Positions 55,396-64,000 are shown, counted from the stretch's first letter. The stretch is DNA of 64,000 nucleotides from Collinsella sp. An7 (GCF_002159335.1 NZ_NFHP01000005.1:1-64000); one strand, 5' to 3'. The notes: a model not told the origin generated them from the letters alone. Numbers and translations are program-made.

Positions 55396-55672
55396 CAAGC
55401 TTCTAGAAAAAAGCTGATGTATTATCGGGCGCTCCCCGGAGAACCACCCAGCGGTTCCTTATGCGACAATCCGCAGCAACTGCGAGGGCGGTGATGGCGT
55501 TGTCACAGATTGTCACCTAGCGCCTGGCCTGCTCCGACCGGCGGACGCTCGTGCCGCCCTCCCTGGCCCGTAGGTACAGACCCACCGTCTCCCTGTCGTG
55601 CACGCGGACCTCCCGTCCGGACGCCGGGGGCGTCCAACGTTTTGTCCGCGGTCCCCTTGCTTCAATCGCTCT

Positions 55673-55819
55673 GTCCGATTCCCTCTGCTAACACGTAACT
55701 CGCCCAAACCCTTGCGTCCGATTCCTTCTGCTAACAGGGGTCCAATTCTTTCTACTAGAAAGAATCAGTCGAAAAACAGCGGCAAATCGACCGATTCTAT
55801 CTAGTAGTAGGAATTAGAC
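55673..55819. repeat. Cluster of GTCCGATTCYTTCTRCTA repeats, two forming 31-bp palindromes
   Basis: Direct copies: GTCCGATTCCCTCTGCTAAC at 55673, GTCCGATTCCTTCTGCTAAC at 55716, GTCCAATTCTTTCTACTAG at 55740 and GACCGATTCTATCTAGTA at 55789. The last two are each followed by an inverted copy (CTAGAAAGAATCAGTC to 55770, TAGTAGGAATTAGAC to 55819), making palindromes at 55740-55770 and 55789-55819. Spacing between direct copies is 43, 24 and 49 bases, so this is not a regular tandem repeat or CRISPR. Confidence 0.75.
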
Positions 55820-55950
55820 AGCGGAATGACGGAAATAACTGGACCGCAGGACAACAACAATGGGGCAACAGGAGCAGCCGAAAAGGAACAGCAGGCAAAT
55901 GGCAGCCGAATAATCCGCTGGAGCGAACTCTTGCCCCACCAGCAACACGC

Positions 55951-56448
55951 CTAGTTGTCGCTCGGCTCCTCCACCAGATAAGCAAAGCGCTCCTCAACGT
56001 CCTCCTCGGAGCAATCAAAGGCAACGGCAAGCTCCTCTACGGAGCGGCGATGCGCCTCCTTGAGGACGCGCGTGTAGTAGCTGCTCGGCTTTTTGGCGTT
56101 GCGCTCGGCCTCGCGGATGCGATGGCGCATAGTCTTGGCAACCAGCAGCGTATCGGGCATACCATGTTTGATGAGCTGCTTAAAGTGCGTCTCCTCGAGC
56201 GAGCTGTTGCGCTCGGTAAAGGAGTCGCACTCCATAGAGTCGTACCCCTCGATGAGCCGTTCGGCCTCCTCGCGCGAGACGGTCGGGTGCAGCCGGTCGG
56301 ATTGCGCGACGGGGTAGAGCATGCGCGTCTTGGCATGTCCCTGCCGGCACTCCAGGACGAGCATCGGCGCGGGGCCGCCCTCTTCGTAGCCCATGACCGT
56401 GCAAACGCCCTGCCCCGGGTGGATAACGTGCTCACCGATTGAAAACAT
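55951..56448 (-). CDS. CarD/CdnL-family transcription regulator
   Basis: 165 residues. The N-terminal Tudor-like RNA polymerase-interaction domain is clear (MFSIGEHVIHPGQGVCTVMG, then LYPVAQSDRLHPTVSREEAERL), and the C-terminal helical DNA-binding part follows (RHRIREAERNAKKPSSYYTR, RRSVEELAVAFDCSEEDVEE). CarD proteins stabilise open promoter complexes, notably at rRNA promoters. GGAGG lies four bases before the ATG. Confidence 0.88.
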   Translation of the reverse strand: MFSIGEHVIHPGQGVCTVMGYEEGGPAPMLVLECRQGHAKTRMLYPVAQSDRLHPTVSREEAERLIEGYDSMECDSFTERNSSLEETHFKQLIKHGMPDTLLVAKTMRHRIREAERNAKKPSSYYTRVLKEAHRRSVEELAVAFDCSEEDVEERFAYLVEEPSDN

Positions 56449-56723
56449 GCTGCCTCCGTCTCATAAGCTCAGTCATATAAGAATACCACGTTTACGTGCT
56501 CTTTTGATGATATGCTACACATTCTGCGCACATTTGAGCTGCGCTTTCTCTTTCATAGACCCACCTTCCGCACCGCGCTCCCGGCATTCCGGGCGTGCCA
56601 CAGCGCACGCGCTCCGCACAAGATGTGCTAGAGTATGCGAGCGTATGGATATAGGCTGCGAGCTGCGGATTCAACTGCCAATGATGGAAGGCCGCTCGCG
56701 GTTGCGATGCTCGAGGAGGATGC

Positions 56724-58565
56724 ATGCCCGAGAAGATCGAGGAGCTGGTGCGCGCTGCGCTCAAGGCGGCGCAGGAAGCCGGCGAGCTGGCCGAGTTCGA
56801 TGTGCCCGATTGCGGCATCGAGCGCCCGGCCGACACGAGCCATGGCGAGTGGACCTCCACCGTGGCGCTGCGCTCCGCCAAGCTTGCCCACACCGCGCCC
56901 CGAAACGTGGCCGAGGCCATCGTTCGGCATCTGCCGCAGGGCGACATCATCGACCATATTGAGGTTGCGGGCCCTGGCTTCATCAACTTCTACCTCACCG
57001 TTGGCGCCCGCTGCACCGTCTTTGCGGAGGCTCGCGCACAGGGTGCCGACTTTGCGCGCTCCAACGTGGGCGGCGGCCAGAAGTGCCAGGTTGAGTTTGT
57101 CTCGGCCAACCCCGTTGGTCCCATGCACGTGGGCCACGGGCGCTGGGCGGCGCTCGGCGACTCGCTCTGCCGCGTGATGGAGCATGCCGGCTACGACATC
57201 GAGCGCGAGTTCTACATCAACGACCACGGCTCGCAGATGGACGTCTTTGGTCGCTCGCTCGTAACCCGCTACCTGCAACTCGAGGAGCTCATGCGCACCC
57301 GCGGCATATCGCTCGACGAGGCCCACGAGGCGCTCGAGGCCGACCGCGTCGCCTACGTGGACGACGAGGAGGGCGCACACCCCGAGGAGCACCCCTACGC
57401 CACCGCCTTTAACGAGACGCTCGGCGGCAACGCCTATGGCGGCGCCTACATCATCGACGAGGCCGCGCGCTTTGTAGCCGACGACGGCGACCGCTGGGTC
57501 GGCGCCGACGAGGACGAACGCCTTATCGAGTTCCGCGAGCGCGGCTACGCCCACATGCTCGACGACATCAAAAAGACCTGCGCCGACGCCAACTGCACCT
57601 TTGACGTGTGGTTCTCGGAGCGCACGCTCTATGAGCGCGACGAGAGCGGCACCAACGCCGTTGAGCGCGCCTTCCAGGCTTTGCGCGACATGGGCTACCT
57701 CTACGAGCGCGAGGGGGCGCTGTGGTTCCGCTCGACCGATCTCGGTGACGACAAGGACCGCGTCCTCGTAAAGGCCAACGGTGAGTACACCTACTTTGCG
57801 AGCGACGTTGCCTACCACTGGAACAAGTTCCAGCGCGTGGAGCACGTGATCGACATCTGGGGCGCCGACCACCACGGCTACATCAAGCGCGTGGCGTGCG
57901 TGTGCGACGCCCTCGGCTACCCTGGCCGCTTTGAGGTGCTGCTCGGTCAGCTCGTGAACCTGCTGCGCTCGGGCAAGCCCGTGCGCATGTCCAAGCGCCG
58001 TGGCACCATGGTGACCTTCCGCGAGCTCCTCGACGAGGTGGGCTCCGACGCCGCCCGCTACACGCTCATCAGCCGCTCCTCCAACCAGATGATCGATTTT
58101 GACATCGACGCGGTAAAGGAGAAGAGCAACGCCAATCCCGTCTACTACGTGCAGTACGCGCACGCCCGCATCTGCTCGATCCTGCGCCGCGCCGCCGGTG
58201 TGACCGCTGAGGAGGCCGAGCAGCTCGGCATGGACGCGGTGGCCGCGCGCGCCGTGGGTGAGAACGTTGACCTGGCGCTCCTGACCGATCCCGCGGAGCT
58301 CGCCCTCGCTCGCAAGCTCTCTGAGCTCGAGGAGCTCATCGCGAGCTGTGCCCGCGACCGCGCACCCTTCCGCCTCACGCACTACGCCGAGGAGCTCGCC
58401 GGGCTCTACCACGCCTTCTATCACGATTGCCAGGTGCTCCCGAGCGAGGGACGCCCGGTTGCCGAGGAACTCTCTCGCGCGCGCCTTGCCGCCTGCGACG
58501 CCGTGCGCATCGTGCTCGCGCTCGTGCTCTCGCTCGTGGGCGTCTCGGCGCCGACGAGCATGTAG
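56724..58565 (+). CDS. argS: Arginyl-tRNA synthetase
   Basis: 613 residues, class I synthetase. The N-terminal additional domain (about 1-115) is followed by the HIGH-type motif NPVGPMHVGHGRWAALGDSL (HVGH at 135-138) and the KMSKS-type motif VRMSKRRGTMV (about 420-430), where Met-Ser-Lys-Arg replaces MSKS. NQMIDFDID and YYVQYAHARICSILRRA belong to the anticodon-binding region. AGGAGG precedes the ATG. It ends with a terminator at 58617. Confidence 0.97.
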   Translation: MPEKIEELVRAALKAAQEAGELAEFDVPDCGIERPADTSHGEWTSTVALRSAKLAHTAPRNVAEAIVRHLPQGDIIDHIEVAGPGFINFYLTVGARCTVFAEARAQGADFARSNVGGGQKCQVEFVSANPVGPMHVGHGRWAALGDSLCRVMEHAGYDIEREFYINDHGSQMDVFGRSLVTRYLQLEELMRTRGISLDEAHEALEADRVAYVDDEEGAHPEEHPYATAFNETLGGNAYGGAYIIDEAARFVADDGDRWVGADEDERLIEFRERGYAHMLDDIKKTCADANCTFDVWFSERTLYERDESGTNAVERAFQALRDMGYLYEREGALWFRSTDLGDDKDRVLVKANGEYTYFASDVAYHWNKFQRVEHVIDIWGADHHGYIKRVACVCDALGYPGRFEVLLGQLVNLLRSGKPVRMSKRRGTMVTFRELLDEVGSDAARYTLISRSSNQMIDFDIDAVKEKSNANPVYYVQYAHARICSILRRAAGVTAEEAEQLGMDAVAARAVGENVDLALLTDPAELALARKLSELEELIASCARDRAPFRLTHYAEELAGLYHAFYHDCQVLPSEGRPVAEELSRARLAACDAVRIVLALVLSLVGVSAPTSM

Positions 58566-58616
58566 GCAGAAGGCTCCGCGAGACGCTCTGGCCGCACAAC
58601 GCCAACGTGGCACTAC

Positions 58617-58648
58617 GGGGGATGGGCCCAGATGCCCATCCCCTTTTT
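58617..58648 (+). terminator. Rho-independent terminator after argS
   Basis: GGGGATGGGC (58618-58627) pairs with GCCCATCCCC (58634-58643), loop of six, followed by TTTTT. Confidence 0.92.
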
Positions 58649-58765
58649 GTATAGGGACGAGAATGGGGCGCAAGCTCCCCGACGCCCCAGCAAGCCAAAC
58701 GCCCGCAGGCCAACCGGGCCTATAATGCTCTGAGAAAACCGACCGCCAACCGCAAAGGAGCACCC

Positions 58766-59380
58766 ATGGCAGAGACCCTCAACGCTGGTATGACGCGCGA
58801 CGAGGCGTATGCCCTTCTTGCCGCGCACAACCACGACGCTTTCCACCTCGAGCACGGCGAGACCGTGGAGGGTGTCATGCGCTATTTCGCTCGCGAGATG
58901 GACCCCGAGAACGAGGAGTTCTGGGGCATCGTGGGACTTCTTCACGACGTGGACTGGGAGGAGTGCGCAGACGAACCCGAGCGCCACTGCGTCGACGCCG
59001 CGGCGATGATCGAGGAGGCAGGTGGCACCCCCGAGCTCATCCGCGCCGTGCAGAGCCATTGCTCGGACTTTAACCCGGATCTCCCCCGCCCCGAACTCGA
59101 GATGGAGAAGGTCCTCTTTGCCTGCGAGGAGCTCACCGGTCTCATTGGCGCCGCAGTGGTGATGCGCCCCTCCAAGAGCGTCATGGACTTTAACGTTAAG
59201 TCGCTCAAGAAGAAGTTCAAGGACAAGCGCTTTGCCGCGGGCGTCAACCGCGACACGATCCGCCACGGTGCCGAGATGCTCGGCTGGGAGCTCGACGAGC
59301 TCTTTGCCCGCACGATCGAGGCCATGCAGTCCTTTGCCCCCGACCGCGACACGTTTGGCAAAGACGAGGCGGCAAAGTAG
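58766..59380 (+). CDS. HD-domain protein (probable metal-dependent phosphohydrolase)
   Basis: 204 residues. LEHGETVEGVMRYFAREM supplies the first His, VGLLHDVDWEE the HD pair, and VQSHCSDFN a further His, the usual metal ligands of the HD superfamily. Single-domain HD proteins of this length are common in gut bacteria and mostly have no assigned substrate. AAAGGAG precedes the ATG. It stands alone between the argS terminator and an inverted-repeat element. Confidence 0.8.
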   Translation: MAETLNAGMTRDEAYALLAAHNHDAFHLEHGETVEGVMRYFAREMDPENEEFWGIVGLLHDVDWEECADEPERHCVDAAAMIEEAGGTPELIRAVQSHCSDFNPDLPRPELEMEKVLFACEELTGLIGAAVVMRPSKSVMDFNVKSLKKKFKDKRFAAGVNRDTIRHGAEMLGWELDELFARTIEAMQSFAPDRDTFGKDEAAK

Positions 59381-59397
59381 GCCGCGCTGTCGCTAGA

Positions 59398-59548
59398 TGT
59401 CAACTCGACACGGAAAACTGTGTACGGCTGGCAGCACACACGGTAGACGCCTATGTTCGTCGGAAGAAGGTGCAGGTAGAGGACTTGCACGATTTTCCTC
59501 TACTCGACAGGCCGCCTTCCATACACAGTTTTCCGTGTCGAGTTGACA
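59398..59548. repeat. 151-bp element with perfect 27-bp terminal inverted repeats
   Basis: The 27 bases at 59398-59424 (beginning TGTCAACTCGACACGG) are exactly the reverse complement of 59522-59548. Between them, GTAGAGGA and TCCTCTAC form an inner hairpin and GTGCAGGTAGAGGACTTGCAC is a further stem. No coding capacity. It resembles a MITE-like or structured intergenic element and partly matches the motif at 50127-50150. It may also end transcription from the HD gene and from the converging scrB-like gene. Confidence 0.8.
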
Positions 59549-59624
59549 CATGACTCAGACACGAGAGCGACGACCCGCCGCACCGCGGCGGGTCGTCGCG
59601 CGAAAGCCATTGCTCAGAGCCGCC

Positions 59625-61049
59625 CTAAGCGTAGGTGCCCCGCATGCCATCGCCCATGGGGTAGACCACAGCGTGTGCGCAGGTGCCGGCACACGAAACG
59701 GTCAGGTTCTCCGCCACCGGGAACCACCGCGTGGCGAGCGCACGGGCACCGTCGTTGGCAAAGACCTCCACGGCGGAGCTATCCACCAAAACACGCAGGG
59801 TATCGAGGCGCTCGAGCGGCACGCGCCGCTCCGTGCGACCCGCACCGAGCCCCTGCTGCGCGCCTGGCACAGCGTCGAGGAAGCGCAGCACGAGCTCTCC
59901 CCCGCTCCACGAGACCTCAAGAACCCCGTCGAGGGTGAGCGTGAACGGCCCTTCCACGCCCTCAACCACCACGTCGGCTCGATGCTCGCCCAGCGCGGCG
60001 CGCGGGTTTGCCGCAAGCCCCACGGGCTCGCCGCGAAGCTCCGCAAGCTCCGGCACCGGCACCTGGGCGATACCGCCGTCCGCGCGGCGGCTGAGCACGC
60101 GCGGGACCGTGAGGCAGTGACACCAGGTCATACCAGCGGGCGCGCTCGTATAGGGCGCCTCGGGCATGCCCATCCAACCGATGAGGATGGTGCGGCCTGC
60201 ATTGTCAACAAAGGTCTGCGGTGCGTAGAAATCAAAACCGCTGTCCCAGCGTTCAAAAAGATCCGGATCCACCGTCTCGGCATCGATGAGCCGCTCGCCC
60301 GCTGCAAGCGGGATATAGCCTGCAACGTCGCGCAGCCCGCCCGACCACGCGTGGTCGGCCATGCCCTGAGGGCAGATGGAGAGGTACTCGGCGCCGTCGA
60401 GCGCAACGCGGTCGGGGCACTCCCACATAAAGCCAAACGCCTCGGTCGGCCGCACGATGCGATGGAGCGTCCACGCTAGACCGTCGTCCGAGCGGTAGAT
60501 GAGCGCCATGCCCTTGTCAAAGAGGTCGCGCGCGCCAAGGAGCATCCACCACACGCCGTCTTGCCGCCACACCTTGGGATCTCGCACATGGCACGAGCAG
60601 ACGGACGGGTAATCGGCGTTGCGCATAAAGACCTGCTTGGGCGAGAGGGTAAAGCCGTCCTCGCTCTCCACGCGAATCTCGTTGGCCTCGCGACCCGCAT
60701 GGATGTAGTCGTAGTTGCCGGGGAGCTTGACGTTGCCCGTGTAATAGAGGCGCATAAGGTCGCCGCCATCGGACGCCGCGTCCGGCACGATCGCCGCGGA
60801 GCCCGAGTACGCGCCCGACGCCTCCTCGGGGAGCTCGGGCGCAATCGCCATCCCGTGCTGCTCCCAGGTCACCAGGTCGCAACTCGTAGCGTGACCCCAC
60901 CCGCGCGGAGCGTGTGGCTCGGGCCACGTGGGGCTGTACTGAAAGAACACGTGGTAGACCCCACGGAAGTGGCAGAGGCCGTTGGGATCGTTGAGCCAGC
61001 CGGTAGGCGGCATGATGTGAAATCCCATGCGCCAGCGATCTGCGTTCAT
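59625..61049 (-). CDS. scrB: GH32 sucrose-6-phosphate hydrolase (invertase)
   Basis: About 474 residues. The five-bladed propeller hallmarks are present: PTGWLNDPNG (nucleophile Asp), FFQYSPTWPE, SGSAAIV, the RDP of VRDPKVW, and WECPD with the acid/base Glu. A C-terminal beta-sandwich ends with VDSSAVEVFANDG. It splits sucrose-6-phosphate to glucose-6-phosphate and fructose after PTS uptake. ATG 61049 follows GAAAGG; a start at 61103 would add 18 unconserved residues. Last gene of the sucrose cluster, 160 bases after the transporter. Confidence 0.9.
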   Translation of the reverse strand: MNADRWRMGFHIMPPTGWLNDPNGLCHFRGVYHVFFQYSPTWPEPHAPRGWGHATSCDLVTWEQHGMAIAPELPEEASGAYSGSAAIVPDAASDGGDLMRLYYTGNVKLPGNYDYIHAGREANEIRVESEDGFTLSPKQVFMRNADYPSVCSCHVRDPKVWRQDGVWWMLLGARDLFDKGMALIYRSDDGLAWTLHRIVRPTEAFGFMWECPDRVALDGAEYLSICPQGMADHAWSGGLRDVAGYIPLAAGERLIDAETVDPDLFERWDSGFDFYAPQTFVDNAGRTILIGWMGMPEAPYTSAPAGMTWCHCLTVPRVLSRRADGGIAQVPVPELAELRGEPVGLAANPRAALGEHRADVVVEGVEGPFTLTLDGVLEVSWSGGELVLRFLDAVPGAQQGLGAGRTERRVPLERLDTLRVLVDSSAVEVFANDGARALATRWFPVAENLTVSCAGTCAHAVVYPMGDGMRGTYA

Positions 61050-61209
61050 AACGGGCCTTTCTATTGAGCCCGCCGTCTTAGGACTGCGGGCGAGGACGAA
61101 CAAATCAGATATGGCGAAGCGCCGCTGCAGAAGGGTAACAACCGCAGCGAGACGCCAAGCGGCGCGGGCACCCCGGCCATCTTAGCCAGAGCGCCCGCGC
61201 TGCGTGCAG

Positions 61210-62625
61210 CTACGCTGCCTCGGTCGAGCCTTCTGCCGACGGATCGCGGTAGAGCACGAAGGTCAATCCAAAGGAGGCGGCCGCCGCGATCGCAAACATG
61301 ATGACATACTGCACGGGCTGGTTGAGGCACAGCAGGATGCCGAAGATGCCCGTCACGCCCGTGCCGGAGGCTGCGAGGCCCACGATGCTCGCAAACATCG
61401 CGCCCAGGCCGCCGCCGATGCAGCCGGCGATGAAGGGCTTGAAGAAGCGCAGGTTCACGCCGAAGATGGCGGGCTCGGTGATGCCCATGAAGGCCGACAA
61501 CGAGGACGGCAGGGCAAGCGAGCGGATCTTGACGTCGCGGGTCTTGAGGGCAACGGCGAGCGCGGCGCCGGCCTGGCCGATGTTGGCGGCGCTGGCGAGC
61601 GGCAGCCAGTAGGTCACGCCGTAGCTCGCGATCTGCCCGAGGTCGATGGTGGTGTACATCTGATGGATGCCCGTGACGACCGTCGGCGCGTACAGGGCGC
61701 CCATGATGAGCGAGCCGATGCCAAGCGGGAGCGTGAGCAGCACCTGGATGGCCCCGAGGATGGCGTTCTCGGCCCAGACGAAGATCGGGCCGACGGCGAT
61801 CATCACGATGTAGGCCGTCGCGGCAACCGAGACGAGCGGCGTCACAAAGAGGTCGAATGCCTCGGGCACGACCTTGTGCAGGCGCTTCTCGATAAAGGCC
61901 AGAATACCCGCTGCGATGACGATGGGGATAACATGGCCCTGATAACCCGTCCACTCAATGGAGTAGACACCAGGGATCACCGGGAAGGTCTGCAGAACGC
62001 CATCCGTAGCCACGGTGTTGGCGTTCTGGAGCGCCGGGTTGATGAGGATCATGCCCATGACGGCGCCGAGGTAGGGGTTTGCCCCAAAGGCACTCGCCGC
62101 GGAGAAGCCGATGAGAATCTGCAGGAACGTAAACGCCGTATTGGAGACGAGGTTCAAGATCTGATACCAGGCGTTATCGGTCGAAAGCGTGATAAAGCCG
62201 TTGCTGTCCATAAAGGAGAGCGCGCTCATGATGCCGAGAAGCAGGCCTGATGCCACAATCGCCGGGATAATCGGCACAAAGACGTCGCCCAGAAGCTTGA
62301 TGGCACGCATGAAGGGGTTCTTCTGCTGCTCGGCCGCTGCCTCCTTGGCCTCAGCCTTGGTGGCAGCAGTGATGTGTCCGAGCTTGATGAACTCGTCGTA
62401 GACCTTATTGACCGTGCCGGTGCCGTAGATGACCTGCAGCTGCCCGGAGGCCTTGAAGTTGCCCTTGGCGCCGAGCGCGTCATCGACCTTCTTCTGGTCA
62501 ACCTTGCTGTCGTCGGCGATCACGAGCCTGAGCCTCGTGGCGCAGTGCGCTGCCGAGACCACGTTGTCGGGACCGCCGATGGCGTCGAGAATCTGACGCG
62601 CGGCCTCTTGGTAATCCATTGCCAT
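61210..62625 (-). CDS. scrA: Sucrose-type PTS permease, EIIBC
   Basis: About 471 residues. The EIIB domain comes first, with the phospho-Cys at residue 28 in SAAHCATRLRLVIADD, then an Ala/Lys/Glu-rich linker (about 105-115) and a ten-span EIIC domain (VPIIPAIVASGLLLGIMSAL, TGIHQMYTTIDLGQIASYGV, GITEPAIFGVNLRFFKPF). There is no EIIA domain, so a separate EIIA-glucose type protein must supply phosphate. ATG 62625 has GGGAGG six bases upstream. Sucrose specificity is inferred from the GH32 and LacI-type neighbours. Confidence 0.9.
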   Translation of the reverse strand: MAMDYQEAARQILDAIGGPDNVVSAAHCATRLRLVIADDSKVDQKKVDDALGAKGNFKASGQLQVIYGTGTVNKVYDEFIKLGHITAATKAEAKEAAAEQQKNPFMRAIKLLGDVFVPIIPAIVASGLLLGIMSALSFMDSNGFITLSTDNAWYQILNLVSNTAFTFLQILIGFSAASAFGANPYLGAVMGMILINPALQNANTVATDGVLQTFPVIPGVYSIEWTGYQGHVIPIVIAAGILAFIEKRLHKVVPEAFDLFVTPLVSVAATAYIVMIAVGPIFVWAENAILGAIQVLLTLPLGIGSLIMGALYAPTVVTGIHQMYTTIDLGQIASYGVTYWLPLASAANIGQAGAALAVALKTRDVKIRSLALPSSLSAFMGITEPAIFGVNLRFFKPFIAGCIGGGLGAMFASIVGLAASGTGVTGIFGILLCLNQPVQYVIMFAIAAAASFGLTFVLYRDPSAEGSTEAA

Positions 62626-62683
62626 GCCAACCTCCCTATCGGTTGCGATTCCACGCTGCAAGCGTTTAGGCGTCTTGCGTGTA

Positions 62684-62870
62684 TGTGGAATCGTTCTCAC
62701 ACTTAGTGATATAGCGTGTAGCACGCATGCGTGTAAGCATGCTCCGGCGAACGGTTAGAAATTGTCGGTAAACGTCATTATCGCTGGCCTAGTCTGCATC
62801 AGGCGGTGCTGCGATGCACGCTTGTGTGCCGCATCTCTTCTGAAACCAATATGGAATCGATTCCGCATTG
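62684..62870. promoter_or_regulatory. Operator region of the sucrose transporter gene
   Basis: A 24-bp palindrome at 62847-62870 has a perfect core GGAATCGATTCC and outer CAAT/ATTG, with only two mismatched pairs. A second, weaker dyad TGTGGAATCGTTCTCACA lies at 62684-62701. Both share GGAATCG, as expected for LacI/GalR-family sites. They lie between the repressor gene and scrA, the usual place for substrate-inducible control. Confidence 0.7.
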
Positions 62871-62913
62871 AATAACCCAGTACTCTCTATCGATGCCCGG
62901 CCCGCGATGTCTC

Positions 62914-63900
62914 CTATGCGCGCGTGGAATCGCGCGGGATGACCTCAAAGCCCATCTTGATCTCGCGCGGGATGCGGTCCGAGCTCGTCATGAGCCCCAC
63001 GAGCATCTTAGCTGCCTCGATGCCCGAAGTCTTGTAGTGGTAGGAGACCGTCGTGAGCCTGGGCGTGATGACCTGCGAGAGCTCGCTGTCGCCCACGCCC
63101 GCCACCTGCACCGCCTCGGGCACGGCGATGTCGGCCTCGCGCAAGCAGGTAAGCGCGCCGTAGGCGATAGAGTCGGTGGCGCAAACGATGGTGTCGATGC
63201 CCAACTTGCGCTCGAGCAGCTGCTCGCAGGCGGTATAGCCCGCATCAACGGAGAAATCGGCCACGATCTGCGCCTCGGGCGGGCACGCAATCCCCCGGTC
63301 GCGACACGCGGCGAGAAAGCCCTCGTGGCGGCGCTTGCCCGCGGCCACATCGTCCTCCAAAACGCCGATGTACGCCGGACGCTCGCCCCGCTCGAGCACC
63401 TGCTCGGTTAGCTGGTAGAGCGCGCCAAAGTCGTCCTGGTAAATGCACCATTGGCCGGCGAGCTCCTGATCGAGCACCACGAGCGGCACGGGGAGCGAGG
63501 CGATGGCCTCGCGGTGCGCGCGCGTAAAGACCGTGCCGATGAGGATGACCCCGTCGACCCGCCCGCCCTCAGAGAAGAGACGGAGAAACCCGACCTCGCG
63601 CTCGGGATCATTATCCGTGTTGGCAAGGAGCACCTGGTAGCCGGCCTCGTTGAGCACCGACGAGATACCCGCGACCATCCGACCCACCGAGGCGGAGTTG
63701 ATCTTGGGGATGACCACACCCGCCACGCGCGTCTTGCCCGTACGGAGCGTCTGCGCCTGGCGCGAGGGGACGTAGCCCGTCTCGTCGATAACCCGGCGGA
63801 TGGCGGCGCGCTTCTCCTTTGAGACGTAGCCGTCGTTGAGATAGCGCGACACCGTGGCGCGCGACACACCGGCCATCTTCGCGATCTGGTTGATATCCAT
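62914..63900 (-). CDS. scrR: LacI/GalR-family repressor of sucrose genes
   Basis: 328 residues. The N-terminal DNA-binding helix-turn-helix and hinge are standard (DINQIAKMAGVSRATVSRYL, GYVSKEKRAAI). The periplasmic-binding-protein-like sensor follows with VAGVVIPKINSASVGRMVAG, VDGVILIGT, and VSYHYKTSGIEAAKML at the end. Its place upstream of the PTS and GH32 genes on the same strand makes it their likely regulator. AGGAGG precedes the ATG. Confidence 0.9.
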   Translation of the reverse strand: MDINQIAKMAGVSRATVSRYLNDGYVSKEKRAAIRRVIDETGYVPSRQAQTLRTGKTRVAGVVIPKINSASVGRMVAGISSVLNEAGYQVLLANTDNDPEREVGFLRLFSEGGRVDGVILIGTVFTRAHREAIASLPVPLVVLDQELAGQWCIYQDDFGALYQLTEQVLERGERPAYIGVLEDDVAAGKRRHEGFLAACRDRGIACPPEAQIVADFSVDAGYTACEQLLERKLGIDTIVCATDSIAYGALTCLREADIAVPEAVQVAGVGDSELSQVITPRLTTVSYHYKTSGIEAAKMLVGLMTSSDRIPREIKMGFEVIPRDSTRA

Positions 63901-64000
63901 GGAGCCTCCTCGCCTACGCGCAAGAGTCTACCACGGCGCCCTACGGCGGAAGGTGCGTCGGAGTGCCGCGCAGCAGGCCACAGCGCCCTACTACGGCCGA
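63901..64000. other. Window end, upstream of the repressor gene
   Basis: About 100 bases with the ribosome site of the repressor and GC-rich sequence. No further gene or clear promoter is seen before the edge. Confidence 0.5.

Larger units (their letters stand above)
55181..55950. other. Long intergenic region upstream of rho with palindromic repeats
   Basis: 770 bases without a credible gene. It holds a possible rho promoter near 55387-55395, then at 55673-55819 a cluster of repeated GTCCGATTC-type motifs, two of which are 31-bp palindromes. The rest is GC-rich and shows no recognised feature. Confidence 0.6.

Noticed and set aside
55673-55819. Possible CRISPR array
   Set aside because: Copies are unevenly spaced and partly inverted, with no cas genes nearby.
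61061-61954. Minus-strand frame running through the end of scrA
   Set aside because: His/Arg-rich out-of-frame shadow of the PTS gene, no motif.

Overview
The window reads as chromosome of a high-GC, Gram-positive Coriobacteriia member, most likely Collinsella or a close relative. This is inferred from gene content and was not confirmed by any search: a suf operon with an Rrf2 repressor, a GGGtGRT gene pair, Rho with a very long N-terminal extension, sortase-type surface proteins, and many ChW (clostridial hydrophobic W) repeat proteins.

Layout. 1-2575: an IS21-family element (istA, istB) that has cut off the 3' end of a membrane-anchored protein gene. 2778-18724 (all minus strand except the IS256 element): a cell-surface glycan locus with a galactofuranosyltransferase-like GT2, further GT2 and tandem GT4 enzymes, a DUF2142 membrane protein, and dTDP-L-rhamnose synthesis (RmlA, RmlB and a fused RmlC-RmlD). 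It is interrupted at 10870-12196 by an IS256-family element lying in the remains of a TacA/TacT-like toxin-antitoxin pair. 18918-20171 (+): a flippase. 20238-24771 (-): a GT2, a DUF2304 protein and an amidase/glucosaminidase with ChW repeats. 24943-38186 (-): four more giant ChW proteins carrying, in map order, a C39-like peptidase, an NlpC/P60 domain, an internal sialyltransferase-like (GT80-like) domain and an L,D-transpeptidase domain. 38428-40230 (-): an LPQTA-anchored surface protein.

40429-46478: Rrf2/IscR-like regulator divergent from sufC-sufB-sufD-sufS-sufU, which builds Fe-S clusters. 46602-49857: a YbhN-like membrane protein and a NifU-like/GGGtGRT pair. 50368-50541: tRNA-Lys and tRNA-His. 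50705-56448 (-): VanZ-like protein, an unknown membrane protein, rho and a CarD-like regulator. 56724-59380 (+): argS and an HD-domain protein. 59625-63900 (-): a sucrose utilisation cluster (GH32 hydrolase, PTS EIIBC, LacI-type repressor) with a palindromic operator.

The most striking part is 20238-38186. Five secreted proteins together carry about 60 ChW repeats, arranged in groups of three (triads), each with a different wall-active or glycan-active module. They sit next to genes that make a rhamnose- and probably galactofuranose-containing glycan. A reasonable hypothesis is that the ChW arrays hold these enzymes on the surface polymer made by the adjacent genes. Several unexplained intergenic repeat families occur at 45991-46544, 50083-50212, 55673-55819 and 59398-59548.
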